Numbered from the stretch's first letter, positions 18,679-27,905 are shown. The stretch is DNA of 64,000 bases from Polynucleobacter asymbioticus QLW-P1DMWA-1 (GCF_000016345.1 NC_009379.1:496001-560000), one strand, 5' to 3'. The notes: generated from the letters alone by a model not told the origin. A program made the numbers and translations.

Positions 18679-19932
18679 TTATGAGCTAAAGCGTTGCAGA
18701 TTAGCAATGCGTAATGGGGCCGGAGGGTGTGAGCTATAGAACGCCGTATAAATCGGATCAGGGGTCAAAGTAGAAGCATTGTCTTGATAGAGTTTGACTA
18801 AGGCAGAAATTAAATCCTTGGCAGAAGACTTTTCTGCAGCGAAACCATCGGCCTCATATTCATGTTTACGAGAAGCTAGACTAGAAAGTGGCGTGAAGAA
18901 AAAACTAAATACGGGGGATACGAGCATGAAGAGTGCCAAGGCTAATCCACCGTTATAGCCATTGAGGTTAGGCATGACACCGAGGTCAGTATAGAACCAC
19001 ACTTGGGTACTAATCCAACCTAGCAAAGCAAACATAGCAAAGCTTAAGGCAAAAGAAACCAATAGACGCTTGCGGATATGCTTGCACTTAAAGTGACCCA
19101 GCTCATGCGCCAGTACGGCCTCTACTTCACCGGGGTTCAACTTTTCAATTAAGATGTCAAAGAAAACAATCCGCTTTGCTTTGCCCATGCCCGCAAAAAA
19201 AGCATTGCCATGAGCACTCCGTTTGCTGCCATCCATCACAAACAGACCTTGGCTTGCAAAGTCGCAACGTTTTAGAAGCGCTTCGATTTGAGTTTTGAGC
19301 GCACCTTCTTCCAAGGCTTGGAATTTATTAAAGAGGGGCGCAATAAAGGTGGGGAAGATCCATTGCATGAGCAAGCTAAATACAGTGATCACAGCCCAAG
19401 CCCAAAGCCACCATAGATCGCCAGATTTAGCCATCAGCGTGAGAATGACCCACAGAAGTGGGATGCCGATTGCGGCACCCACAAGAAGACCTTTAAGCAT
19501 GTCTGCAAAAAATAACTTTTTACCCATACGATTAAAGCCAAAGCGCTCTTCCAGGTGAAATTGTTTGTACCAAGAAAAAGGCAAATCAAGCAATCCAGAA
19601 ATAATGGCAATAGAGGCAAGTAAAGCAATTTGCTGGGTGATGCCTTCACCCAATAATTGCAGTAAGGTGATATTCAGGACTTCCAGTCCTCCCAAGAGGG
19701 TGAAGCCAATTAATATAATTGCGCTAACGCCATTTTCTAAAATACCAAGTCGTAATTTAGCAATGGTGTAGTCGGCAGCTTTTTGATGTTCAGCCAAGGT
19801 GATCTTTTCAGAAAACTCAGCTGGAACCTGATCACGGTGCTGGGCTACGTAGCGAATTTGTCGTTGGGAAAGCCAGTGGCGCAAGCCAAAGCTGGCAATA
19901 AATGCAATAAGAAAAACAATTGTGAATGTCAT
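18679..19932 (-). CDS. M48 family metallopeptidase (Ste24/CAAX-protease-like)
   Basis: Integral-membrane zinc protease of the Ste24 type, which in bacteria handles membrane protein quality control. The zinc motif is HELGH in [16 protein letters not shown], with the third ligand Glu in HEYEADGFA. About six transmembrane helices flank it. The ATG at 19932 is chosen; a TTG at 19959 would overlap orn. It lies 2 bp upstream of rsgA, so the two are probably co-transcribed. Only 15 bp separate its start from the divergent orn start. Confidence 0.88.
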   Translation of the reverse strand: MTFTIVFLIAFIASFGLRHWLSQRQIRYVAQHRDQVPAEFSEKITLAEHQKAADYTIAKLRLGILENGVSAIILIGFTLLGGLEVLNITLLQLLGEGITQQIALLASIAIISGLLDLPFSWYKQFHLEERFGFNRMGKKLFFADMLKGLLVGAAIGIPLLWVILTLMAKSGDLWWLWAWAVITVFSLLMQWIFPTFIAPLFNKFQALEEGALKTQIEALLKRCDFASQGLFVMDGSKRSAHGNAFFAGMGKAKRIVFFDILIEKLNPGEVEAVLAHELGHFKCKHIRKRLLVSFALSFAMFALLGWISTQVWFYTDLGVMPNLNGYNGGLALALFMLVSPVFSFFFTPLSSLASRKHEYEADGFAAEKSSAKDLISALVKLYQDNASTLTPDPIYTAFYSSHPPAPLRIANLQRFSS

Positions 19933-19947
19933 GAGATCATTATAGAT

Positions 19948-20535
19948 ATGAGCGAACAAATCAATACGGCAACAGCCAAAACAGCCTCACCGAGTGAGCA
20001 TTTAATCTGGGTGGATATGGAGATGTCAGGCCTGAACCCTGAAACTGAGCGAATTTTAGAAATCGCCATTATTGTGACGGATGCCCACCTGAATACGATT
20101 GCCACGGCCCCTGTCTGGGTGGTTCACCAAGACGATGCAATCTTGGATGCGATGGATGCCTGGAATAAGGGTACCCATGGCCGCTCTGGCTTGATTGATA
20201 AGGTTAAGACTTCGACGTTAGACGAGGCTGCGGTGGAGGCTGAATGCATTGCCTTTTTAAAGCAATATATCAAGGCCGGTATTGCCCCTATGTGCGGTAA
20301 TACGATAGGTCAGGACCGCCGCTTTATGGCCAAGTACATGCCAAAACTAGAGGCTTATTTTCATTATCGAAATGTGGATGTGTCAACTTTGAAAGAGCTT
20401 TGTAAACGCTGGCATCCAGAGTTAGTAAAAGGCTTTACAAAAAATCAAGCACACACAGCTTTGGCTGATATTGAAGAATCTATTGAAGAGCTCAAATACT
20501 ATCGAGAGAAGTTTATTGTTCCGTTGCCACAATAA
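19948..20535 (+). CDS. orn: oligoribonuclease
   Basis: DEDDh 3'-5' exonuclease that degrades 2-5-nt RNAs to mononucleotides, usually essential. The ATG at 19948 gives about 195 residues. ExoI is [11 protein letters not shown], ExoII includes [11 protein letters not shown], and ExoIII contains [21 protein letters not shown] with the catalytic His and Asp. The frame is open far upstream (to 19783), but that stretch overlaps the opposing M48 gene and has no family similarity. No clear Shine-Dalgarno sequence precedes the ATG. Confidence 0.95.
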   Translation: MSEQINTATAKTASPSEHLIWVDMEMSGLNPETERILEIAIIVTDAHLNTIATAPVWVVHQDDAILDAMDAWNKGTHGRSGLIDKVKTSTLDEAAVEAECIAFLKQYIKAGIAPMCGNTIGQDRRFMAKYMPKLEAYFHYRNVDVSTLKELCKRWHPELVKGFTKNQAHTALADIEESIEELKYYREKFIVPLPQ

Positions 20536-20562
20536 ATAAGGTCCGCATGAGCGTACCTTATT
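20535..20562. terminator. hairpin between convergent orn and mog
   Basis: The outer stem AATAAGGT/ACCTTATT and inner stem CGC/GCG are separated by one C-T mismatch, with an ATGA loop. There is no long T tract, so termination strength is uncertain; it may simply protect both 3' ends. Confidence 0.45.
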
Positions 20563-20590
20563 ACTTCAGGCTTGGACTTCATTGAGTTAA

Positions 20591-21214
20591 TTATTTCTTG
20601 ATGGCATTTTTGGGTCTAAAGGCTTTAACCACTTCTTCATTGGTTTCGATATAAGGTCCACCAATCAGATCGATGCAGTAGGGAACGGCTGCAAAAATAC
20701 CAGGAACGATCGATTTACCGTTTTCATCCTTGAGGCCTTCTAAAGTCTCTGCTATTGCCTTGGGTTGACCGGGCAAATTGATGATGAGGGCAGCATGCCC
20801 CTCGATTTCACGAAGAACGGCAGTTTGTCTGGACAAAATAGCCGTAGGAACAAATTTCAGGCTGATTTGGCGCATTTGTTCGCCAAAGCCCGGCAACTCT
20901 CGAGTACCTGCTTCTAAGGTTGCCTCTGGAGTGACGTCTCTGCGCGATGGCCCAGTTCCGCCGGTGGTTAGCACCAGATCGCAACAAAACTCATCTACGA
21001 GCTCAATAATCGTTTCTGTAATGATCTCAGACTCATCCGCAATCAAACGCTCGTGCAAGGCACAGGAGTTCTTAATAGCCTTAATAAGCCAGGTTTGTAG
21101 GGTGGGAATGCCCTCGTCTTGATAGACACCCTTGCTGGCTCGGTCCGAAATGGAGATCAAGCCAATTTTGAGTTCGGAGGGAGTGCTGCGCTCCCAAGCT
21201 TGGTTATGCTTCAT
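20591..21214 (-). CDS. mog: molybdopterin adenylyltransferase
   Basis: Adenylylates molybdopterin before molybdenum insertion. The MoaB/Mog fold motif TTGGTGPSRRDVTPEATLE is near residue 83, and GHAALIINLPGQPKAI is the second substrate motif. At 207 residues it has the length of Mog rather than MoaB. Transcription diverges from pmbA with only 26 bp between starts. No other molybdenum-cofactor gene is in the window. Confidence 0.9.
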   Translation of the reverse strand: MKHNQAWERSTPSELKIGLISISDRASKGVYQDEGIPTLQTWLIKAIKNSCALHERLIADESEIITETIIELVDEFCCDLVLTTGGTGPSRRDVTPEATLEAGTRELPGFGEQMRQISLKFVPTAILSRQTAVLREIEGHAALIINLPGQPKAIAETLEGLKDENGKSIVPGIFAAVPYCIDLIGGPYIETNEEVVKAFRPKNAIKK

Positions 21215-21240
21215 GTTTCTATTCTAGCTATTATTAGGGC

Positions 21241-22587
21241 ATGTTTACATATTCATCCAGCCAGTTTCAAGAAATCATCAATTTCATGCTTAAAGAGGCC
21301 AAAAGAAGGGGTGCCTCGGACGCTGTGGCGGAAATTTCCGAGGGTCAAGGGCTTTCGGTAACGGTTCGCAAGGGTGAGGTAGAAACCATTGAGCAAAGTT
21401 TGGATAAGCAAGTTGGCGTGACTGTTTTTTTAGGGCATCACCGCGGCAATGCCAGTACCAGTGATTTTTCAAAGGAATCATTAAAAGCGACAGTCGACGC
21501 TGCGTATCACATCGCTCAACACACTGCTGAAGATGCTTGCGCTGGTCCAGCTGAAGCAGAGTTGCTTGAAAAAAATCCGATGGACTTAGATTTATTTCAT
21601 CCATGGAATATCGATGCAGCAGGCGCAGTAGAAATTGCGCGAATTGCAGAGGGCGCAGCATTCTCTGTAAGTAAGCAAATACAAAATAGTGATGGTGCTT
21701 CAGTCTCTGCCCATCATGCACATTTTATGATGGGTACTTCTCACGGGTTTATGGGAGGCTATCCTTTTTCTCGCCACTATATTTCTTGTGCCCCAATTGC
21801 TAGCGTGGGTGGAAAAAACGCGCATATGCAACGAGACGATTGGTATTCCAGCTCACGTCTTCCGCAAGAGTTAGCAGACCCAGCTGCCATTGGTAAATAC
21901 GCTGCACAACGAGCGCTCTCTCGCTTAAAGGCGAGGTCAATTACAACGCGCCGCTGCCCAGTCATTTTTGAGGCACCTTTGGCTGCCGGCCTTCTTGGTG
22001 GCTTGGTGCAAGCAGTTTCAGGAGGCGCCTTGTATCGCCGCTCTAGTTTTTTACTAGACAGTCTTGGTAAGCAAGTACTTCCTAAGCATGTCAGTCTTTT
22101 TGAAAACCCGCATCTGAAGGCAATGACAGGAAGTGCGCCATTTGATGAAGAGGGTGTAAAGACGACTGCCCGAACTGTAGTGGATAAAGGTATTTTGGAG
22201 GGCTACTTCCTTTCAACTTATTCTGCACGCAAGTTGGGGATGAAAACCACGGGTAATGCAGGCGGATCTCATCACTTAACCCTTCAAAGTAAGAAGACCC
22301 CTAAAGGTGGCTTGACAGCGTTACTCAAAGAAATGGGTACGGGGTTGCTGGTGACCGAGTTAATGGGCCAGGGTGTGAATTATGTGACGGGTGATTACTC
22401 GCGTGGTGCTTTTGGTTACTGGGTGGAGAATGGCGAAATTCAATATCCTGTAGAAGAAGTCACCATTGCTGGAAATTTGCGCGATATGCTGTTGGATATT
22501 GAAATGATTGGTAGTGATACATTAATTCGTGGAACCAAAGAAACAGGCTCTATTTTGATCGGCTCTATGACAGTTGGCGGAAAATAA
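21241..22587 (+). CDS. pmbA: metalloprotease PmbA/TldE
   Basis: Partner of TldD in the TldD/E protease that degrades or matures small peptides (microcin B17, CcdA). TldE lacks its own zinc site, which fits the absence of HExxxH here. Conserved features include SEGQGLSVTVRKGEVETIEQSLDKQVGVTVFLG at the N-terminus and GNAGGSHHL and TGDYSRGAFGYWVENGEI in the C-terminal half. Length is typical at 448 residues. tldD is not in the window. Confidence 0.94.
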   Translation: MFTYSSSQFQEIINFMLKEAKRRGASDAVAEISEGQGLSVTVRKGEVETIEQSLDKQVGVTVFLGHHRGNASTSDFSKESLKATVDAAYHIAQHTAEDACAGPAEAELLEKNPMDLDLFHPWNIDAAGAVEIARIAEGAAFSVSKQIQNSDGASVSAHHAHFMMGTSHGFMGGYPFSRHYISCAPIASVGGKNAHMQRDDWYSSSRLPQELADPAAIGKYAAQRALSRLKARSITTRRCPVIFEAPLAAGLLGGLVQAVSGGALYRRSSFLLDSLGKQVLPKHVSLFENPHLKAMTGSAPFDEEGVKTTARTVVDKGILEGYFLSTYSARKLGMKTTGNAGGSHHLTLQSKKTPKGGLTALLKEMGTGLLVTELMGQGVNYVTGDYSRGAFGYWVENGEIQYPVEEVTIAGNLRDMLLDIEMIGSDTLIRGTKETGSILIGSMTVGGK

Positions 22588-22643
22588 AGCGCTCTAGAAT
22601 TTAGAATCTATCAGACACCCAAAAATTTTTAAGGGAGATTGTG

Positions 22644-23726
22644 ATGCAAAGACGCTCATTTTTAAAGAAGGCCACTATTGGTGCTGGAGTTGCTGCGATT
22701 GGCGCACCAGCCATTGCGCAGAGCTTGCCAACCCTCAATTGGCGCTTGGTCTCTAGCTTTCCTAAATCCTTAGATACTTTGTACGGCACCCCAGAAGTAT
22801 TTGCCAACGCCTTGCGCAAAGCAACTGATGGCAAGTTCAATGTCAAAGTATTTGCAGCCGGTGAGGTGGTCCCAGCCCTCCAGGTATTAGATGCTGTGCA
22901 AAACGGTACAGTGGAGTGTGGACATACCGCTAGTTATTACTACCTCGGCAAAAATAGCGCCTTTATTTTTGATACCGCCGCTCCCTTTGGCATGACTGCC
23001 CGCCAACAATCGGCATGGATGCTACATGGCAATGGGATGAAATTAATGCGTGAGCTGTATGCCACCTACAATATTGTGAATTTCTTAGGCGGTCAGACTG
23101 GTACTCAAATGGGTGGATGGTTTCGCAAAGAAATTAAATCACCCGAAGATTTAAAAGGATTGAAATTCCGCATTGCTGGTTTCGCAGGGCAAGTGCTCGC
23201 CAAGTTGGGCGTGGTTCCCCAGCAATTACCGGCTGGAGAAATTTATTCGGCCTTAGAAAAAGGTACGATCGATGCTGCAGAATTTGTCGGACCATATGAC
23301 GACGAGAAATTGGGGCTAGCAAAGGTTGCCAAAAACTACTATTACCCTGCATTTTGGGAAGGTGCCGCAGCCCTTTCTTTCTTGGTAAATAAAAAGCAGT
23401 GGGAATCTTTACCGCCAGCATATCAAGCAGCTTGGGAGGCCGCTTGCTTTGAGGCGCACACCGATATGTGCGCTAAATATGATGCCCTTAACCCACCAGC
23501 ACTCCAGCGACTGATTCAAAATGGAGCGGTATTACGTAAATTCAATACCTCGGTGATGGATGCCTGCTTCAAAGCAAGTCAAGAAACCTACGCTGAAGAA
23601 TCTGCAAAAAATCCCCAGTTTAAAAAGATCTTTGACGACTATCGTGTCTTTAGAAACATGGAGGCCCAATGGTTTGGTTTAGCAGAACAAGCCTTTGCTC
23701 AATACAGTTTTGCCAAAAAATTATGA
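22644..23726 (+). CDS. TRAP transporter solute-binding protein (DctP family), Tat-exported
   Basis: Periplasmic binding protein of a TRAP uptake system, ligand unknown. The N-terminus QRRSFLKK followed by a short hydrophobic stretch ending APAIA is a twin-arginine signal. The DctP fold is seen in LVSSFPKSLDTLYG, FKVFAAGEVVPALQVLDAVQNGTVECGH and LPAGEIYSALEKGTIDAAEFVGPYDD. The Arg of FRIAG is the usual carboxylate contact. The ATG at 22644 is preferred because AAGGGAGA is 5 nt upstream. No membrane subunits (DctQ/DctM) lie beside it. Confidence 0.88.
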   Translation: MQRRSFLKKATIGAGVAAIGAPAIAQSLPTLNWRLVSSFPKSLDTLYGTPEVFANALRKATDGKFNVKVFAAGEVVPALQVLDAVQNGTVECGHTASYYYLGKNSAFIFDTAAPFGMTARQQSAWMLHGNGMKLMRELYATYNIVNFLGGQTGTQMGGWFRKEIKSPEDLKGLKFRIAGFAGQVLAKLGVVPQQLPAGEIYSALEKGTIDAAEFVGPYDDEKLGLAKVAKNYYYPAFWEGAAALSFLVNKKQWESLPPAYQAAWEAACFEAHTDMCAKYDALNPPALQRLIQNGAVLRKFNTSVMDACFKASQETYAEESAKNPQFKKIFDDYRVFRNMEAQWFGLAEQAFAQYSFAKKL

Positions 23727-23755
23727 TCTTGGATTGTTAAATAATGGACTCGTTG

Positions 23756-23781
23756 AAAGGGCTCTATGGAGCCCTTTTTTT
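23756..23781 (+). terminator. rho-independent terminator after the TRAP binding protein gene
   Basis: The stem AAAGGGCTC/GAGCCCTTT with a TATG loop is followed by a run of seven or more Ts. Confidence 0.88.
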
Positions 23782-23839
23782 CTAATCTATTTTTAACGGG
23801 CTACACTGGATCAATGATGACTCTCTACTTCTTCCCATT

Positions 23840-25111
23840 GTGAACTTTTCTGCAATTTGGGCGCGCATCAAGCAACACCCCTTATCGCGGGTGGGGCCTG
23901 GCCTAGTAACTGGGGTTGCAGATGATGATCCTAGTGGAATAGTGACGTATTCCCAGGCCGGGGCACAGTTTGGCCTCAATATGTTGTGGACTATGCCTTT
24001 TGCTTATCCCTTGATGTCAACCATTCAAGTGTTATGTGCGCGAATTGGCAGAGTCACTGGCCGTGGCCTTTCCGCCAATATGAAGCTGGCATTTCCACCC
24101 GCAGTATTAATTGCCTTGGTCAGTATTTTGTTAATCGCCAATGTTCTCAATATTGCCGCTGACATTGCAGCCATGGGTGAAGTTGCGCAGCTGGTAACAG
24201 GCATTAATTGGCACATCATGACGGGTGTGTTCGTTTTACTGACTTTAATTTTGCAGATTCTCATTCCCTATCGTCACTATGTATTTTTCTTGAAGTGGCT
24301 ATCCCTTTCTCTATTAGCCTATGGCGCAGTGTTATTTACAGTACATGTCCCGTGGGGTGAGGTGGTGTGGAAAACTTTTTTCCCTACCATCACCTTCAAT
24401 GCAGCCTCTGCAGCAGTAGTCGTAGGAATTTTTGGCACCACGATTAGTCCTTACTTATTCTTTTGGCAAGCATCTCAAGAAGTTGAGGATATGAATCTAC
24501 GCCATGAAAATAGCCTGCTTTTAGGCAATGCAAAAGAAATTCATTCTGAGCTCAGAAGAATTCAGTGGGACACCTGGAGTGGGATGTTGTATTCCAATGT
24601 TGCGGCGTACTGCATTATTTTGGCTACTGCCGTCACTTTGCATGTAGTGGGCATTCGAGATATTAATACCGCAGCTGAAGCAGCATCAGCACTCAGGCCA
24701 TTGGCAGGTGAATTTGCCTTTATGTTATTTGCCTTGGGTATCTTGGGGGTTGGCTTGATGGGTGTGCCTGTTTTAGCTGGATCGGCAGCTTACGCTCTAT
24801 CTGAAGTATTTGGCTGGCGCTCTAGCCTTGAGGATAACGCCGCGCAAGCCGGCAAGTTTTACGCCATTATTGCCATTAGTGTTCTCGGAGCCTTGGCTAT
24901 TCAATATTCTCCTATAAGCCCGATGAAGGCATTGTTCTGGAGCGCCGTTCTGAATGGTGTGGTGGCAGTGCCGTTGATGGTGGCAATCATGATTCTGTCA
25001 TCTAGGTCTTCAGTGATGGGGCCTCACGTAGCAACTTTGAGCATGAAAATACTTGGTTGGCTTGCAACGGGCTTTATGGCGGTGGCGGCTGTCTATATGT
25101 TTGTTGCCTAA
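23840..25111 (+). CDS. NRAMP-family divalent metal transporter with altered metal-site motifs
   Basis: Inner-membrane transporter with about 11 hydrophobic segments. The first helix reads GVADDDPSGIVTY (residues 25-37), where classical MntH has DPGN. The sixth-helix region reads GTTISPYLFFWQASQEVED, where MntH has an MPH-type motif with the metal-binding Met and His. It therefore belongs to a divergent branch, and Mn/Fe specificity cannot be assumed. The start is GTG. Downstream, 25 bp away, is a TauE-family exporter. Confidence 0.75.
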   Translation: MNFSAIWARIKQHPLSRVGPGLVTGVADDDPSGIVTYSQAGAQFGLNMLWTMPFAYPLMSTIQVLCARIGRVTGRGLSANMKLAFPPAVLIALVSILLIANVLNIAADIAAMGEVAQLVTGINWHIMTGVFVLLTLILQILIPYRHYVFFLKWLSLSLLAYGAVLFTVHVPWGEVVWKTFFPTITFNAASAAVVVGIFGTTISPYLFFWQASQEVEDMNLRHENSLLLGNAKEIHSELRRIQWDTWSGMLYSNVAAYCIILATAVTLHVVGIRDINTAAEAASALRPLAGEFAFMLFALGILGVGLMGVPVLAGSAAYALSEVFGWRSSLEDNAAQAGKFYAIIAISVLGALAIQYSPISPMKALFWSAVLNGVVAVPLMVAIMILSSRSSVMGPHVATLSMKILGWLATGFMAVAAVYMFVA

Positions 25112-25136
25112 AGCCATATCTTGGTAACATTGCTCG

Positions 25137-25922
25137 ATGTTTAATTCTCTTGTAGCTCCTTTAAGTCAATCCTTTCATGCCCATACATTGGCATTTTTTG
25201 TTTGTGCAGTCATCAGTGTATTAATTGTTGGAATTTCTAAGAGTGGATTTGGAGCGGGACTCGGAATTCTTTCTCTACCCTTAATGGCAAGTCAATCGAG
25301 CATCAATGAGGCGTTAGCTATTTTGCTACCCTTGCTCATCGCAATTGATTTAGTGGGCTTGCGTCGCTTTATCCGAAACGCCAATTGGAGAATACTCAAA
25401 CTCATTTTGCCCCCTGCAATTGTGGGTTTAGCCCTTGGCATGTTTTTCTTTACCGCAATCACCCCAAAGGTTCTTACGCTCTCTATCGGAATATTTACAT
25501 TGCTCTTCTTAATGCAGAACCTGGCAATGACATACTTTGATTCTAGGGAGGCGAAGCCCTATCCATGGCTGGGGCGCGCTATGGGATTAACTTCGGGATT
25601 TACTTCCTTTGTGGCGCATATTGGCGGCCCACCCATTACTGTCTTTATGTTGAGAGAAAACCTGTTGCCGATGGTCTATACATCAACGCTGGGTGTTTTC
25701 TTTACCTTCATTAATTTTGGTAAGTTGGGCCCCTATGCATATTTAGAGCTTCTGAACTTTCAACAATTAGCCACTTCGCTTTTGCTTTTGCCCTGCGTTC
25801 CATTTGGTGTGTATTTTGGATTCTATTTAGCGAAGCGTATTTCGATGAAATGGTACTACCATATCGTACGATTTTTCTTGCTGGTCGCGAGCATCAAACT
25901 AATCTCAGATGGCCTGCTTTAG
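25137..25922 (+). CDS. TauE/SafE-family sulfite/organoanion exporter
   Basis: Integral membrane protein of the TSUP family with about eight helices. It shows the repeated family signature: GISKSGFGAGLGILSLPLMA near residue 31, and the second-half equivalent GFTSFVAHIGGPPITVFML. Members export sulfite, sulfoacetate or other small anions; the substrate here is unknown. It follows the NRAMP-like gene by 25 bp and overlaps the convergent esterase gene by 4 bp. Confidence 0.82.
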   Translation: MFNSLVAPLSQSFHAHTLAFFVCAVISVLIVGISKSGFGAGLGILSLPLMASQSSINEALAILLPLLIAIDLVGLRRFIRNANWRILKLILPPAIVGLALGMFFFTAITPKVLTLSIGIFTLLFLMQNLAMTYFDSREAKPYPWLGRAMGLTSGFTSFVAHIGGPPITVFMLRENLLPMVYTSTLGVFFTFINFGKLGPYAYLELLNFQQLATSLLLLPCVPFGVYFGFYLAKRISMKWYYHIVRFFLLVASIKLISDGLL

Positions 25923-26584
25923 CCTTTAATTAATACGCTTCGCAAAAAGCGAGAGATATCTTGGAGCTCTTCATGATTGACAGAGTGCTCCATTGGATAT
26001 TCATTCCAACTGACTTGATAACCCAATTTTTCTAGCAAGGCGCAGGATGCTTCAGCACGAGCAGGAATGACTACCGGGTCGTATAAACCATGGGCCATAA
26101 AAATCGGCGTACTTTGGTTGGAGGGATGTTTTTCAAGTGAAAGGGTTGTTGCAAGGGGTAGGTAGCCAGATAAAGCCATGATGCCCGCTAGTTGGTGGGG
26201 AAAGCGGAGGCCTATTTGCAGCGCCATGGCGCAACCTTGAGAAAATCCGGCAAGAACAATATTTTCATAGGCAATTCCATGACTTGCTTCGTTAATAATG
26301 ATTTCTTTAATCGCTGTTGCTGAGCGCGCAATACCAGAAGCATCTTCTTGGGCCACTAAGTCTCTACCAATAATGTCATACCAGGCTGGCATGACATATC
26401 CGCCATTGACTGTTACCGGCATATTCGGCGCGCTTGGAAATATAAAGCGAATCGCAGGGCAGCCTTCCAAGTTGAGCTCTGGAACGATGGGTACAAAATC
26501 ATTCCCATCGGCACCAAGACCATGGAGCCAAATTACAGCAGCGCTAGGATTAGGGGCGGTTTCTATTTCAATGCAGGGCAACAT
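25919..26584 (-). CDS. phospholipase/carboxylesterase family hydrolase
   Basis: Cytoplasmic serine esterase of the acyl-protein thioesterase-like group. It has WLHGLGADGNDF (oxyanion loop), the nucleophile motif GFSQGCAMAL (Ser near residue 117), MAHGLYDPVVIP with the catalytic Asp, and a late catalytic His in MEHSVNHEE. Length is 221 residues, typical of this family. It is convergent with the TauE gene. Confidence 0.87.
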   Translation of the reverse strand: MLPCIEIETAPNPSAAVIWLHGLGADGNDFVPIVPELNLEGCPAIRFIFPSAPNMPVTVNGGYVMPAWYDIIGRDLVAQEDASGIARSATAIKEIIINEASHGIAYENIVLAGFSQGCAMALQIGLRFPHQLAGIMALSGYLPLATTLSLEKHPSNQSTPIFMAHGLYDPVVIPARAEASCALLEKLGYQVSWNEYPMEHSVNHEELQDISRFLRSVLIKG

Positions 26585-26798
26585 AAGTTTTAGCTCTTCA
26601 GGTGATTGAGTTCTGATTATCGACGCATATCAGCCTCTTTGTTATATGCCGATGCTCAGTTTGGCCTAAAGATTCAGAAGATAGCTAAAAGCATCCCGGA
26701 AAGAGAGCCTTCTAAATGGCAATAATGATTAAGTCCACCATCCGGTCTTTTGGGGTGTAAGATGTTTTTGACATCTTCTATATATATCAGGAGGTTTA

Positions 26799-27026
26799 AT
26801 GAAGCCCTTCTTTATTGACTATCCGCAGGAAAAGATCGCGGAGCATCAACATGCTTATCGATGTGCTTATTGCAAGATTCCAACAACAGTGATTTTTGGG
26901 TTGATCGAAAATCACGACGAAGCATGTCAATATCGTCAGCAGCAAAGTAAATGGGTTCAGCTAGAGGCTAAGCTCAAACCGCACCATGCACATTTTGATG
27001 AACCCCATGCTGACGAGGTCGATTAA
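26799..27026 (+). CDS. small protein with CCHC-type zinc-knuckle spacing, unknown function
   Basis: 75-residue cytoplasmic protein I do not recognise. It has a possible metal site: CAYC near residues 22-25, then His and Cys in HDEAC, spacing C-x2-C-x13-H-x3-C. The C-terminus is His/Asp/Glu rich (HHAHFDEPHADEVD) and could bind metal. It has a near-perfect Shine-Dalgarno sequence (AGGAGG, 5 nt before ATG), suggesting high translation. It is immediately followed by the next gene without any gap. Confidence 0.6.
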   Translation: MKPFFIDYPQEKIAEHQHAYRCAYCKIPTTVIFGLIENHDEACQYRQQQSKWVQLEAKLKPHHAHFDEPHADEVD

Positions 27027-27401
27027 ATGAAAACGTATCCTATTGCTATTGAGTTGACTGTTTGGTTTGATCTCGGTTTAAGTCAATATGAAATTGCGCT
27101 TGATGAGACGCCGACAATATCTGTCAAGAAAACAGATGATGTCTTGCATACCAAGGGACTTTCCCTGGCAGAGGTAGACTTACTAATAGAGGCCATTGAA
27201 ACCCTGAAGGTTCCAGTAGCCGAGGAGACTGAGGCTAATGTGACAGATAAGAGCTCATCAAGCTATGAGTTGATTGTGGAGTCCGCCCACTTTTCTTTGG
27301 AGTACAACTGGGAAACAGCGGACTTGGAAAACTCAAGCGTATTTGCTTCTGTAGAAAAGCTGGCTGCCTTAATCGAGGTCTTGGGCGTGACTAGCGAATG
27401 A
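27027..27401 (+). CDS. hypothetical acidic protein
   Basis: 124 residues, acidic, with no signal peptide or membrane segment. I recognise no family. Its ATG follows directly on the stop codon of the zinc-knuckle gene, so it is co-translated with it. The two probably work together. Confidence 0.5.
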   Translation: MKTYPIAIELTVWFDLGLSQYEIALDETPTISVKKTDDVLHTKGLSLAEVDLLIEAIETLKVPVAEETEANVTDKSSSSYELIVESAHFSLEYNWETADLENSSVFASVEKLAALIEVLGVTSE

Positions 27402-27418
27402 CTTAGCGTTGGTATTCC

Positions 27419-27637
27419 TTAAGTCTCAACCACCACGAAGTCGCCCTGGGATACTTTTTCCCTAAATTGAGAGAAGGAAAAGAGCGCCCTAATTTTTTTC
27501 GTATTGATTACCTCAATCTTTCCTTCTGGGGTGAGATTGGCGGCATATTCACCTTCCGGAAATAAAGCTTCTGGAATATTTTCAGTGTTATGAATTTGGG
27601 CGCTGAGCACAAGGCTTTTTGTAATTTTGATACGCAT
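27419..27637 (-). CDS. hypothetical small protein
   Basis: 72-residue protein (MRIKITKSLVLSAQIHNTEN...), no export signal, unknown family. It lies convergent to the acidic protein gene with a 17-bp gap. Composition is protein-like and the frame lacks overlap with any better candidate. Confidence is limited because it is short. Confidence 0.4.
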   Translation of the reverse strand: MRIKITKSLVLSAQIHNTENIPEALFPEGEYAANLTPEGKIEVINTKKIRALFSFSQFREKVSQGDFVVVET

Positions 27638-27775
27638 GCCGTATCTTAGGTTCTAGAAATTAGTACTAATTTTTCTTGTGCACTTTTGTAAATCTACATG
27701 CACCAAATAAGGGCTTAAAAGAATCAATATTGGGCTCTTTACGTCCTGAGGGCAGCGATATTCCATCTTAGCAAC

Positions 27776-27812
27776 TTTCTAGGGAATACCTTTATAGGAT
27801 CTTCCCTAGAAA
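27776..27812. promoter_or_regulatory. perfect 11-bp inverted repeat upstream of the acetate uptake operon
   Basis: TTTCTAGGGAA and TTCCCTAGAAA are separated by 15 bp, about 93 bp before the yjcH ATG. It could be a dimeric regulator operator or a leader hairpin; there is no following T tract. The rest of the 268-bp gap (27638-27905) shows no gene. Confidence 0.5.
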
Positions 27813-27905
27813 TCAGGGTTCTGGTGGCAGTTTAAGGCGTAATTCCTGCTTTTCACTTATTAAAATTTAGGCTGCTTATACGTTTTCATTTTCAAGGAGA
27901 AACGC

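Noticed and set aside
19783..19947. Upstream extension of orn
   Set aside because: Overlaps the opposing M48 gene, is not in the oligoribonuclease family, and the downstream ATG gives the normal length.
26759..26779. TTGACA just upstream of the zinc-knuckle gene as a -35 box
   Set aside because: A -10 at normal spacing would fall on the ribosome-binding site; the TTGACA is part of a small hairpin (AAGATGT/ACATCTT).
27820..27845. Sigma-54 promoter before yjcH
   Set aside because: TGGCAG is present, but no GC pair at the right spacing (-12) follows.
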